14,546 nt of DNA from SIG440 sp045645485 (GCA_045645485.1 JAZRIX010000065.1:1-14546), one strand, 5' to 3'; shown: positions 1 to 7,289, numbered from the stretch's first letter. Program-made: numbers and translations. The notes: generated from the letters alone by a model not told the origin.

Positions 1-2
1 AG

Positions 3-62
3 GAACAGGCGTTGAGTGAGTATTATAATAAAAAAATAAAAGTTTCGGACAAAAAAATTTGA
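3..62 (+). CDS. C-terminal tail of an upstream gene (partial)
   Basis: An open frame enters from the left edge, reads EQALSEYYNKKIKVSDKKI and stops at TGA 60-62. The other two plus frames stop within the first 18 bases. The tail is rich in Lys, Tyr and Glu. It lies in the same orientation as the recombinase and 55 bases before its start, so it could be another gene of the same element. Nineteen residues are too few to assign a family, and chance is not excluded. Confidence 0.3.
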   Translation, partial: EQALSEYYNKKIKVSDKKI

Positions 63-86
63 TTTTGATAAGCGGTATGAATAAAT

Positions 87-135
87 AGCTGCCGTTTTTC
101 GGGAAGGAGAATATTTATTGAAAAGAGCGGCAGCT
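87..135 (+). promoter_or_regulatory. Hairpin around the recombinase start site
   Basis: Bases 87-99 (AGCTGCCGTTTTT) can pair with 123-135 (AAAGAGCGGCAGCT region) over 13 positions, two of them G-U. The outer 8 bp are perfect and GC-rich. The 23-base loop holds the ribosome binding site GGAAGGAG (102-109) and the TTG start (118-120), while codons 3-6 form part of the 3' arm. In the mRNA this would place the start site in a hairpin loop. The pairing is seen in the sequence; a role in limiting recombinase translation is inference. Confidence 0.5.
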
Positions 136-1566
136 TATATAAGAGTTTCTACTGATGATCAGCTTGAGTTCAGCCCTGACAGTCAGTTAGAAAAAATAAA
201 ACTCTATGCGGAAAGAAATCAAGTTTTATTGCCTGAAGAATTTATATTTGTAGATGAAGGCATCAGCGGAAGAAAAACTAAAAACAGACCTGCATTTAAC
301 GAAATGATAGGATTGGCAAAACGCAAGCCGAAACCATTTGATGTTATCCTGGTTTGGAAATTCAGTCGATTTGCACGTAGTCGTGAAGACAGTGTTGTTT
401 ATAAATCCATGCTCAGAAAAGAGCATAATATTGATGTAGTTTCAGTCAGCGAGGATATTGGCGATGATAAATTGGCTATTCTGATTGAAGCCATTATTGA
501 GGCTATGGATGAATTCTACAGTATCAATCTTGCTGAAGAAGTAAAGCGTGGAATGACCGAAAAAGCCAAACGAGGCGGTGTGCTTTCTATCGCCGGATAT
601 GGATACAAAGTAGAGAATGGTGAGTATGTTATCGTACCTGAAGAAGCAGAAATTATACGGAAGGTTTTTTCTGACTATGCAAATGGCAAAGGATATTTAA
701 CAATTGCAAAAGCTCTGAATGCTATGGGGATAAAATCGCACAGAGGTAATCCTATTGAAAACCGAACTATAGAATATTGGCTTAATAATCCTTTGTACAT
801 AGGCAAAACCCGTTGGAATCCTGACGGTAAGCTGTCAAGGAATTATAATGCAGATACGGCGATTATAACCGATGGGCCACACGAACCTATTATTAATATG
901 GAAACTTGGGATAAGGTGCAAGAACGTTTGGGAAGTCAAAAAGAAAAGTACGGTAGGTATTATAATCCTTATCGTACAGATTTATCTCATTGGCTCACAG
1001 GAATTTTGAGATGCGAAAAATGTGGCAAAGTTTTGTCTTATCAGGGTGGATACTTCGGTTGTTCAGAGAGAAGTAGAGGAAAATGTGATGGTGTCGGTTA
1101 TATAAAAGCGGAAAAAATAGCTATAATTATTCTTGATATCTTGTCTGAGATGGAACTTCCAAATGTAGAACTTAATTTTGCCGAACCTGATTTAATTGAG
1201 GAAGTGACTTCTAATGATGACAGCAAAATTATCAAAACACAGATTCAAAGACTTGAGATTCGTTTGGAACGAGTGAAGCTTGCTTATGAAGATGGTGTTG
1301 ACACTCTTGAGGAATATAAGGAAAACAAAAAAGCTATTCTTGACGAGATAGAAAAGTTAAAAGAGATACTTGAAACAACTCAGGATGAGGAATCAAAAGA
1401 AGAAGTCAAAATTGACAGGAAAGAGCTTCGCAGATTGACCGAAGTTTTGAAAGATACTGATGTAAGTAATGTTGAAAAAAACAATATGGCAAGGACAATT
1501 TTCAAAGAAATTATAAAGGGCGGAGAAGGCGGAAAAAGGCTTAAATGCGTATTTTGGCGGCATTAG
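118..1566 (+). CDS. Large serine recombinase (site-specific integrase/excisionase)
   Basis: This 482-residue protein would catalyse integration and excision of the element it lies on, through a serine-DNA intermediate. The N-terminal resolvase domain (about 1-150) has the YIRVST motif with nucleophile Ser11 and the KFSRFARSRED motif with Arg84 and Arg87. A Recombinase domain follows (about 155-270). Next is a zinc ribbon with Cys299, Cys302, Cys315 and Cys323, then a charged coiled coil (about 370-425), as in TndX/TnpX and phage large serine integrases. The length is typical of the family. The start is TTG at 118, because GGAAGGAG lies 8 bases upstream and the catalytic motif falls at the usual distance. 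The gene ends about 75 bases from the point where cotJC homology begins, which is where the integrase gene of such an element normally lies. The coding sequence appears intact. Confidence 0.93.
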   Translation: MKRAAAYIRVSTDDQLEFSPDSQLEKIKLYAERNQVLLPEEFIFVDEGISGRKTKNRPAFNEMIGLAKRKPKPFDVILVWKFSRFARSREDSVVYKSMLRKEHNIDVVSVSEDIGDDKLAILIEAIIEAMDEFYSINLAEEVKRGMTEKAKRGGVLSIAGYGYKVENGEYVIVPEEAEIIRKVFSDYANGKGYLTIAKALNAMGIKSHRGNPIENRTIEYWLNNPLYIGKTRWNPDGKLSRNYNADTAIITDGPHEPIINMETWDKVQERLGSQKEKYGRYYNPYRTDLSHWLTGILRCEKCGKVLSYQGGYFGCSERSRGKCDGVGYIKAEKIAIIILDILSEMELPNVELNFAEPDLIEEVTSNDDSKIIKTQIQRLEIRLERVKLAYEDGVDTLEEYKENKKAILDEIEKLKEILETTQDEESKEEVKIDRKELRRLTEVLKDTDVSNVEKNNMARTIFKEIIKGGEGGKRLKCVFWRH

Positions 1567-1570
1567 CAAG

Positions 1571-1617
1571 AATCCCTCAGTCAGCTTCGCTGACAGCTCC
1601 CTTTAGGCAAGGGAGCC
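1571..1617. repeat. Double-hairpin intergenic repeat (REP/MITE-like)
   Basis: Two adjacent perfect hairpins are visible. GTCAGC (1580-1585) pairs with GCTGAC (1589-1594) across TTC. GCTCCCTT (1596-1603) pairs with AAGGGAGC (1609-1616) across five bases. The pattern AATCCCTCAGTC, hairpin, ACAGCTCCCTT, loop, AAGGGAGCC resembles a short repeat that I recall being scattered in many copies through gut Firmicutes genomes; that resemblance is from memory. It lies between the recombinase stop and the cotJC junction, within the element. It could also act as a transcription barrier, but no T-run follows. Confidence 0.65.
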
Positions 1618-1733
1618 TGACTCAAACATTTGCAGTACGCACCACCATACTGGCTGACTATAAACGCTGCAAGTTTAGGGTTAGGATTTTTGATGTTTAT
1701 GGGGTATTGCAATTTTTTTTGATAATTCCACAT
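1581..1733 (-). pseudogene. cotJC: cotJC 5' fragment, interrupted by the recombinase element
   Basis: The minus strand from ATG 1733-1731 reads MWNYQKKLQYPINIKNPNPK, then LAAFIVSQYGG. This matches the conserved N-terminus of CotJC, the manganese-catalase-like spore coat protein (about 190 residues in the family). Homology stops after Gly31 (codon 1643-1641). The frame then runs through foreign sequence (AYCKCLSQAP...) and the repeat to TGA at 1583-1581, giving a 50-residue chimera that lacks the metal-binding four-helix bundle. A strong RBS (AAGGAGGT, 1751-1744) lies 7-10 bases upstream, directly after the cotJB stop, so this is the expected third gene of cotJABC. The rest of the gene must lie left of the window or be lost. 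Interruption rather than simple decay is inferred from the abrupt break next to an intact recombinase. Confidence 0.88.
1625..1672. other. Predicted attachment-site junction of the serine recombinase element within cotJC
   Basis: CotJC coding similarity ends at 1641 in the Gly-Gly codons (GGT GGT on the minus strand), and sequence to the left is unrelated to the family. The region has weak dyad symmetry, with TTGCAG at 1630-1635 and CTGCAA at 1667-1672 centred near 1651. Large serine integrases use sites of roughly 40-50 bp with imperfect dyad symmetry around a 2-base crossover. The exact core cannot be fixed without the other element end or an uninterrupted cotJC. Confidence 0.5.
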
Positions 1734-1749
1734 ATATTTTCTAACCTCC

Positions 1750-1995
1750 TTAATTGTTCCAAGGCCAGGGATCGTTGATCCAGGTCCATTCGTGAGTATT
1801 GTCCACGTCTTCTGCTACGATTGGTCCAAACTGTTCTGCGTATTTCTTTTTCAGCTCTGTACTTTTGTCAGACATACGGCGGAACATTTCAAGAGCCATT
1901 CTGTCGCAAGGATGTGTGTCGAGATACAAGTTCCAGTCGTGTGCCGCAAATGAGTATGCCATTATTTCTTTCATAAGAGCTTGACGTTCAGTCAT
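1750..1995 (-). CDS. cotJB: Spore coat protein CotJB
   Basis: This 81-residue protein carries the CotJB signature: a short helical N-terminus, then DWNLYLDTHPCDRMALEMF and the Trp/Pro-rich ending WTWINDPWPWNN. CotJB is a small cotJ-operon protein of the inner spore coat, made in the mother cell and associated with CotJA and CotJC. The start at 1995 is preceded by AAGGAGGTG (about 2012-2004). It overlaps the cotJA stop by 4 bases (ATGA), so the pair is translationally coupled. The cotJC ribosome site overlaps its stop. Length and motifs look normal. Confidence 0.93.
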   Translation of the reverse strand: MTERQALMKEIMAYSFAAHDWNLYLDTHPCDRMALEMFRRMSDKSTELKKKYAEQFGPIVAEDVDNTHEWTWINDPWPWNN

Positions 1996-2177
1996 CTGTC
2001 GGACACCTCCTTGGGTTCAAGTGATTGCTTTCCGTATACTCCCAGAGGTAAATCAAGAGTAGGGAAGATTGTGCCGCGTGCAAGACCCATTTCGGGACTG
2101 TAAAGATTGCGGTCACTTGCTTGCTGTATCGGTACATATGCATAGCCTTCCGGCATATAAGCTTTCATATTGAACAT
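1992..2177 (-). CDS. cotJA: Spore coat associated protein CotJA
   Basis: This 61-residue protein is the first gene of the cotJ operon. The family-typical stretches AYVPIQ, YSPEMGLARGTIFPTLDLP and the following short basic/acidic tail are all present. CotJA is needed with CotJC for assembly of the cotJ proteins into the coat in Bacillus. The start ATG at 2177 has AGGAAGGA (2195-2188) 10 bases upstream; a second Met at codon 4 is a less well spaced alternative. A mother-cell type promoter is proposed just upstream. The gene appears intact. Confidence 0.92.
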   Translation of the reverse strand: MFNMKAYMPEGYAYVPIQQASDRNLYSPEMGLARGTIFPTLDLPLGVYGKQSLEPKEVSDR

Positions 2178-2218
2178 TTTTTTTCATTCCTTCCTGAGAC
2201 TTTGAAACAGCCTCAATT

Positions 2219-2242
2219 TATATTATGCACAGAATCGACACA
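2219..2242 (-). promoter_or_regulatory. Possible sigma-E/sigma-K type promoter of the cotJ operon
   Basis: On the minus strand CATAATATA (2227-2219) matches the mother-cell sigma pattern CATANNNTA exactly, 41 bases before the cotJA start. An AC pair lies 15 bases upstream, one short of the usual sigma-K spacing, and no good sigma-E -35 is visible. The cotJ operon of B. subtilis depends on sigma-E. This assignment rests mainly on the -10 element. Confidence 0.45.
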
Positions 2243-2289
2243 GTGCTACAAAAAAACTGGAACTTTTTGGACATATTGAGGGTTTGGTA

Positions 2290-2317
2290 TTGACAAAAAA
2301 TATAAAAGTGATAGAAT
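2290..2317 (+). promoter_or_regulatory. Sigma-A promoter for the MATE gene cluster
   Basis: TTGACA at 2290-2295 and TAGAAT at 2312-2317 are separated by 16 bases, a near-consensus vegetative promoter. The leader to the first MATE start (2374) would be about 50 bases. No obvious operator or attenuator is seen in the leader. Confidence 0.75.
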
Positions 2318-2373
2318 AAAGATAATTGAATAATTATCAAATATATGAGTGCAAGCTGTTGGGAGGAAGGACA

Positions 2374-3750
2374 ATGAAGCTGGGTGAAAAGCTGACTGAA
2401 GGACCTATTTTCAAAAAGTTTGTACTTTTTGTTATTCCGATTGTGATAACAAGCTTTTTGCAGCAAATGTATAACGCAGCTGATACAGTAATTGTAGGCC
2501 AGTTTGCCGGCAAATCGGCTTTGGCAGCAGTTGGTGCTACTTCGTCGGTGTCGGCTCTTATTATTACACTTTTTATGGGATTGTCAGTCGGCACCAATGT
2601 AGTGTGTGCCGGCTTTTTTGGCGCAAGCAACAAAGACGGAATTCAAAAAGCTCTGCATACGTCATTGCTGTTGGGTTTTTTGTTAGGGATTCCGTTGACC
2701 TTGGTGGGATGGTTCGGTGCAAAAACCTTCTTGACCTTTACGGACACACCTGAGAGTGTTATTGAGGATGCTGCATTGTATATGAGGATATTCTTTTTGG
2801 GCATTCCTGCATCTTTGATTTATAACTTTGGTTCTGCCGCTTTGAGAGCAATTGGTGAAACAAAGAAACCTATGTATATTCTTTTGATTGCCGGGCTTGC
2901 AAATGTGTTTTTGAATTATGTTTTTGTGGCTGTTCTGAAACAGGGTGTTGTGGGTGTTGCACTAGGGACAATTGTTTCTCAGGCTATTTCAGCAATATGG
3001 GTTTTGCTGATATTTGCAAGAAATTCAGGTGAACTTCATCTAAGTATACGAAAATTACGGGTTTATAGAAGTGTACTGGTGCGAATTCTTGCTATTGGTT
3101 TTCCTGCTGGATTGAACGGAATAATGTTCAGTCTTTCGGGAGTTGTAATCCAGACGGCAATAAATTCCTTTAATGAGGCAGTGGTTGCATCACACAGCGT
3201 TGCTTGGAATTATATGGCTTTCTCGAATTTGCTGGTTGCGGCTGGGGAGCAGGGAATAGTCAGCTTTGTGGGACAGAATATGGGGGCACACTTGTATAAC
3301 AGAGTGAAACAAAGCGTGAGAATGGGTTTGCTGATAATGACAACTGTATCCATGGCATTTTCTTCTGTTATTGTTATTTTTGCAGAACCTTTGCTGGGGA
3401 TTTTTACTAATGATATTGATATTATACAAGGCGGAATGGCACAGATTTATTATGCAATCAGTGTATATTTTCTGTTTGTTCCGTCTCTTATTTTTGGTGG
3501 TGCCCTTCGGGGAATGGGAAAATCAATGATTCCTACGGTTATTAACCTTGTGGGTATTTGTCTTTTGAGGGTTCTCTGGATTTGGTGTGTGTGGACTCCG
3601 ATAAATCCGGAATCTCTTGTCCTTGTGTATATATCTTTTCCTGTTACATGGATTGTTTCGGGGATTGCAATGACTATTGCTTATATGACAGAGCGCAGAA
3701 ATCTGAGAGACGGAGGAATTGTATATGAAAGCAGGCGTGGATCTTACTGA
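2374..3750 (+). CDS. MATE family efflux transporter (first of three)
   Basis: This 458-residue membrane protein of the MatE/NorM-DinF superfamily would export drugs or metabolites using a Na+ or H+ gradient; the substrate cannot be told. About twelve hydrophobic segments form two homologous halves. The family pattern QQMYNAADTVIVGQFAG is at about residues 30-46, and the GAxxRAIGETKKPMYIL-like loop occurs near residue 160. The start is ATG 2374, because GGGAGGAAGG (2361-2370) sits at ideal spacing and the two downstream paralogues begin with the same (M)K-x-G-x-x-(L/F)TEGP. A TTG-initiated extension from 2326 has no such support. Its 3' end overlaps the next gene by 26 bases. Confidence 0.9.
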   Translation: MKLGEKLTEGPIFKKFVLFVIPIVITSFLQQMYNAADTVIVGQFAGKSALAAVGATSSVSALIITLFMGLSVGTNVVCAGFFGASNKDGIQKALHTSLLLGFLLGIPLTLVGWFGAKTFLTFTDTPESVIEDAALYMRIFFLGIPASLIYNFGSAALRAIGETKKPMYILLIAGLANVFLNYVFVAVLKQGVVGVALGTIVSQAISAIWVLLIFARNSGELHLSIRKLRVYRSVLVRILAIGFPAGLNGIMFSLSGVVIQTAINSFNEAVVASHSVAWNYMAFSNLLVAAGEQGIVSFVGQNMGAHLYNRVKQSVRMGLLIMTTVSMAFSSVIVIFAEPLLGIFTNDIDIIQGGMAQIYYAISVYFLFVPSLIFGGALRGMGKSMIPTVINLVGICLLRVLWIWCVWTPINPESLVLVYISFPVTWIVSGIAMTIAYMTERRNLRDGGIVYESRRGSY

Positions 3751-5068
3751 AGGTCCTATTTTGAAAAAAATGCTGATGTTTGCAATACCTGTGCTGTTTA
3801 CCAATTTATTGCAGCAACTGTATAATACTGCGGACAGTATAATTGTAGGAAATTTTGGAGGAACTGATGCTTTGGCGGCGGTAGGTTCAACTGCGGCACT
3901 CACAAACCTGATTGTAAATCTGTTTGTTGGATTTGCTGTGGGCAGTAATGTTGTTTGTGCCAGATGTTACGGTGCAAAGGACCTTAAAGGACTTTCAAAA
4001 ACGGTGCATACATCATTTCTTTTGGCGATGATTTTGGGTATACCTATGGCGGTTATCGGCTGGGTTGCCTCCGAAAGCTTTTTAAGCCTTATGGGAACTC
4101 CTGATGATGTAATAGGTAAAGCCGCGTTATATATGAAGATATATTTTCTGGGTGCACCTGCTGCATTGGTTTTCAATTACGGTGCAGCAATGCTTCGTGC
4201 AGTAGGGGATACAAAACGTCCTCTATATATACTTGCCGCATCAGGCATTATCAATGTGCTGCTTAATATGCTTTGTGTTATAGTGTTTAAAATGGACGTG
4301 GTGGGTGTTGCATTGGGTACTATCGTTTCACAGTATGTTTCTGCGGTTGCAGTTTTGGTTATTTTTATGAAAACGGACTCGGAGCTGAAACTGAAAATAA
4401 GGGAACTCAGAATATATGCTGACGAGCTGAAACAGATTGTTGTTGTGGGAATTCCTTCGGGTATTAATGCTTGTATGTTCAGCTTGTCCAATGTGGTTCT
4501 GCAGTCGGCGGTTAATTCTTTTGGTAAAACCGTTATGGCGGCAAACAGTGTTGCCTGCAATTACAGCAACTTTGCATACATTATGGTCAATGCAGGCGAA
4601 CAGGCGTGCATCAGCTTTGTAAGTCAGAATATGGGTGCGAAAAAATATAAGCGGATAGGAAAAATTGTAATAACCGCCATGATGATTACCTGTGCCGTTG
4701 AAGCTGTATATTCTGTGATAATATGCCTTGGTGGTGATTTCTTCCTGAGACTCTTCACTCGGGATGCGGCTGTTATTGATAAAGCATGGTCTTATTTGTA
4801 TGTTGTTATTGCTCCTTATGTTCTCATTATACCGGGTATGATATACGGAAGTGCGTTGAGAGGAATGGGCAAGGCAATACAACAGACGGTTATAAGCCTT
4901 GTGTTTATCTGTTTTTCCAGGGTTTTGTGGGTGGAGTATATTCTGCCTCTTAACAACGTGTATGAGATGACTTTTGTTTCATACCCTGTTTCGTGGGTGC
5001 TGTCAGATGTGGCAATGGCAATTGTTTTTTATAGTACTAAGTATAAACTGATAAAACAGAAAGATTAA
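3725..5068 (+). CDS. MATE family efflux transporter (second of three)
   Basis: This 447-residue MATE transporter has about twelve membrane segments. It starts MKAGVDLTEGPILKK and carries QQLYNTADSIIVGNFGG near residue 28 and a GDTKRPLYIL loop in the first half. ATG 3725 is chosen because GGAGGA (3712-3717) lies 7 bases upstream; a TTG two codons earlier is too close to it. The gene begins 26 bases inside the preceding MATE frame, so the two are co-transcribed and probably translationally coupled. The sequence is clearly paralogous to its neighbours on both sides, though diverged. The substrate is unknown. Confidence 0.9.
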   Translation: MKAGVDLTEGPILKKMLMFAIPVLFTNLLQQLYNTADSIIVGNFGGTDALAAVGSTAALTNLIVNLFVGFAVGSNVVCARCYGAKDLKGLSKTVHTSFLLAMILGIPMAVIGWVASESFLSLMGTPDDVIGKAALYMKIYFLGAPAALVFNYGAAMLRAVGDTKRPLYILAASGIINVLLNMLCVIVFKMDVVGVALGTIVSQYVSAVAVLVIFMKTDSELKLKIRELRIYADELKQIVVVGIPSGINACMFSLSNVVLQSAVNSFGKTVMAANSVACNYSNFAYIMVNAGEQACISFVSQNMGAKKYKRIGKIVITAMMITCAVEAVYSVIICLGGDFFLRLFTRDAAVIDKAWSYLYVVIAPYVLIIPGMIYGSALRGMGKAIQQTVISLVFICFSRVLWVEYILPLNNVYEMTFVSYPVSWVLSDVAMAIVFYSTKYKLIKQKD

Positions 5069-5080
5069 GAAGGTGCAGGA

Positions 5081-6454
5081 ATGAAATTAGGAACTGACTT
5101 TACAGAAGGACCAATCTTTAAAAAATATATAAAGTTTATAGTACCAATAATATTGTCCAGCTTTCTACAGCAGTTATATAACACTGCGGATACCATGGTG
5201 GTGGGAAAGTTTGCCGGTGAAACGGCACTGGCCGCAGTTGGCTCGACCGTTGCTCTTACGAACCTGATACTGAATTTGTTTCTTGGACTTGCAATCGGTG
5301 CCAATGTGGTCTGTGCTCAGCTCTACGGTGCGGGCAACAAACAAGGGCTTCAGCGTGCCATACATACGTCGTATGTTCTGGCTATTGGGTCGGGAATTCT
5401 GCTTGCGATTGTGGGCTGGTTCTTTTCAGGAAGATTCCTGAGCCTTATGTCCACTCCCGAAGGTGAGGTTCATCAAATGGCTACTCTTTATATGCGGGTA
5501 TTCTTTCTTGGATCTCCTGCTTCGTTGATCTATAACTTCGGGGCAACAATATTGGGTGCAGCAGGTGACACAAAAAGACCTCTTTATATTCTGGCGGTTG
5601 CCGGAATTGCCAATGTTGTGCTCAATCTGTTTTGTGTGCTTGTACTTGAGCTTGGCGTCGTAGGGGTTGCAATCGGTACAATTGCTTCACAGTTCATATC
5701 GGCGGTATGGGTAACGGTTATATTGATTAAAACCGAAACCGAGTTCAAGCTGAAGCTTTCAAAAATAAAGCTTCATTTCAGGGAGCTTAAACGAATCATC
5801 GCAACCGGTATTCCTGCCGGTATAAGCGGTATGATGTTCAGCCTTTCAAACGTAATTATCCAGACCGCCATAAATCTGAAAGGCGAAGCAGCCATCGCGG
5901 GTAATGTAGCCGCAAGTAATGTGGAAATTTTCGGATTTCTGGTGCTTTCGGCAGCAGAACAAGGAACGGTAAGCTTTGCAGCACAGAATTTCGGGGCGAA
6001 AAAGCTTGACCGTGTTGACAAAATTACAAAGGTTTCTATGTTAACGGCATTGGCAGGTGCAGCAATATTTGCGATGATTATTCTTGTGGCAGGACCGGTT
6101 CTCTTAGGTTTTTTCACTGACGCAGGTCCGCAAAGTGAAATTATCCGAATCGGTATGATAAAAATGACAATTATTATGTACAGCTATATTCTTCACACGC
6201 CAAGCACCATTCTTGGCGGTGTAATGAAGGGTATAGGAAAGGCTTTTGTGGTTACAACAATAAACGTGCTTTTTATATGCATCCTCAGAGTTTTGTGGAT
6301 ATGGTATGTTTATCCGCTGAACCCCACACTTGAAATGATTTTTTATTCGTATCCCGTTACATGGGGCACATCAAGTGTTGCGGCAATAGTAGTATATATT
6401 TTTCTCAGACGTAAAGTGTTTAGGGAAGTACAATATTATAAGAGTTTAGAATAA
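5081..6454 (+). CDS. MATE family efflux transporter (third of three)
   Basis: This 457-residue MATE transporter begins MKLGTDFTEGPIFKKYIKF and carries QQLYNTADTMVVGKFAG and a GDTKRPLYIL loop, with about twelve membrane segments. It starts 12 bases after the second MATE stop, with only a modest ribosome site (AAGGTGCAGGA) before ATG 5081, consistent with coupling to the gene upstream. By eye it resembles the second copy at the N-terminus (ALAAVGSTVALTNLI against ALAAVGSTAALTNLI). It is followed by a strong palindromic terminator. Confidence 0.9.
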   Translation: MKLGTDFTEGPIFKKYIKFIVPIILSSFLQQLYNTADTMVVGKFAGETALAAVGSTVALTNLILNLFLGLAIGANVVCAQLYGAGNKQGLQRAIHTSYVLAIGSGILLAIVGWFFSGRFLSLMSTPEGEVHQMATLYMRVFFLGSPASLIYNFGATILGAAGDTKRPLYILAVAGIANVVLNLFCVLVLELGVVGVAIGTIASQFISAVWVTVILIKTETEFKLKLSKIKLHFRELKRIIATGIPAGISGMMFSLSNVIIQTAINLKGEAAIAGNVAASNVEIFGFLVLSAAEQGTVSFAAQNFGAKKLDRVDKITKVSMLTALAGAAIFAMIILVAGPVLLGFFTDAGPQSEIIRIGMIKMTIIMYSYILHTPSTILGGVMKGIGKAFVVTTINVLFICILRVLWIWYVYPLNPTLEMIFYSYPVTWGTSSVAAIVVYIFLRRKVFREVQYYKSLE

Positions 6455-6470
6455 AAAAGACCTTACATAA

Positions 6471-6521
6471 AAGGAGCTGCAGTCAAAACAATTTTCAAAA
6501 TCGTTTTGACTGCAGCCCCTT
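6471..6521. terminator. Long palindromic bidirectional terminator
   Basis: Arms GCTGCAGTCAAAAC (6476-6489) and GTTTTGACTGCAGC (6503-6516) pair perfectly. AAGG/CCTT (6471-6474/6518-6521) extends the stem below one mismatch, and ATTT/AAAT (6491-6494/6498-6501) extends it above another. It lies between the converging third MATE gene and the SGNH-type hydrolase gene. A-rich sequence at 6452-6468 gives a T-run on the minus strand, so termination is likely best for the hydrolase transcript, with some effect on the MATE transcript. Confidence 0.8.
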
Positions 6522-6548
6522 GTGTTGTATTAGAATCTTAAAACTGAG

Positions 6549-7265
6549 TTAGATAATTTCTTTTATGCTTTTTTTGATTATTTCAATTTCCTGTTCGGAA
6601 ACAGCCGCGTCAAAGTCGCGGAAGGTATTGTTGTGAATAGGGTTTCCTGTAAGAAAAGTATACCATAAAAGTCCCAAGGCATAGCGACCGGCACCTGATG
6701 CTGCATGGATGTCGTCGCGGTGAATTGTTCCGATTCCGTTTTTGAGAAGTTGATTCATAAGTGCTCCCGATGGGATAATAATATCGGTGCCTATTGCTTC
6801 TGCGGCTTTTTTGTAAGCAATTTCAATATCCTTGAACATATCCTCATGACAGGAATATCCCAGATTGGTCATTGTGTCGCATTCGGGGCGGTATGCCCAG
6901 GTCTGATGAAGAATCTGTTTTGAGTTGGGGGCATATTTTTTTACATATGCCGAAAGCTCATCAAGGTAGGGCTGAAAGGTGTCAAAGCTAATGCTTTGGC
7001 GGCTGACCTGCTGAAGGGTTATATAATCCCATTGATCACTGAGAAGAGCGGTTTTTATAGATGTGTATATTGCTGTTGAATATCCGTTTATCTGGAAATC
7101 ATATTTCGGAGCATCGGTCATAATATTTTTGAAATGCTCATATAATGAACAGCCTCCTATGTACAGATTTGCTACTTTGATTTTTATGCTGTCGGCACGT
7201 GCAATCTGGTGTATATAACGTGTTGCATCCTCTGAAAAACTGTTTCCAATACATAAAATTTTCAT
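6549..7265 (-). CDS. SGNH/GDSL-like hydrolase, DUF4886 type
   Basis: This 238-residue protein matches the SGNH hydrolase fold as seen in DUF4886 proteins. Block I is IGNSFSEDA with candidate nucleophile Ser9. A Gly-Gly (37-38) and the LQQ motif (84-86) could build the oxyanion hole, and RDDIHAASGAGRYALG holds Asp185 and His187 of the triad. No signal peptide is seen, so it is probably cytoplasmic. Related proteins are esterases or carbohydrate deacetylases; the substrate here is unknown. AAGGAGTG (7280-7273) lies 7 bases before ATG 7265, and a consensus promoter stands upstream. It appears monocistronic. The nearby GH2 and AraC remnants suggest it may once have belonged to a carbohydrate-use locus. 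Confidence 0.82.
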   Translation of the reverse strand: MKILCIGNSFSEDATRYIHQIARADSIKIKVANLYIGGCSLYEHFKNIMTDAPKYDFQINGYSTAIYTSIKTALLSDQWDYITLQQVSRQSISFDTFQPYLDELSAYVKKYAPNSKQILHQTWAYRPECDTMTNLGYSCHEDMFKDIEIAYKKAAEAIGTDIIIPSGALMNQLLKNGIGTIHRDDIHAASGAGRYALGLLWYTFLTGNPIHNNTFRDFDAAVSEQEIEIIKKSIKEII

Positions 7266-7289
7266 AAAATATCACTCCTTTTTTTTCTT

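Noticed and set aside
1545..1778. A plus-strand frame crossing the recombinase stop, the repeat and the cotJC fragment.
   Set aside because: It runs through the repeat and antisense to cotJC and the end of cotJB, with no similarity and no ribosome site of its own.
4328..4882. A 184-codon minus-strand frame inside the second MATE gene.
   Set aside because: Its composition (rich in His, Asn, Arg and Tyr) is that of antisense translation of a membrane protein, and the plus strand is clearly the coding one.
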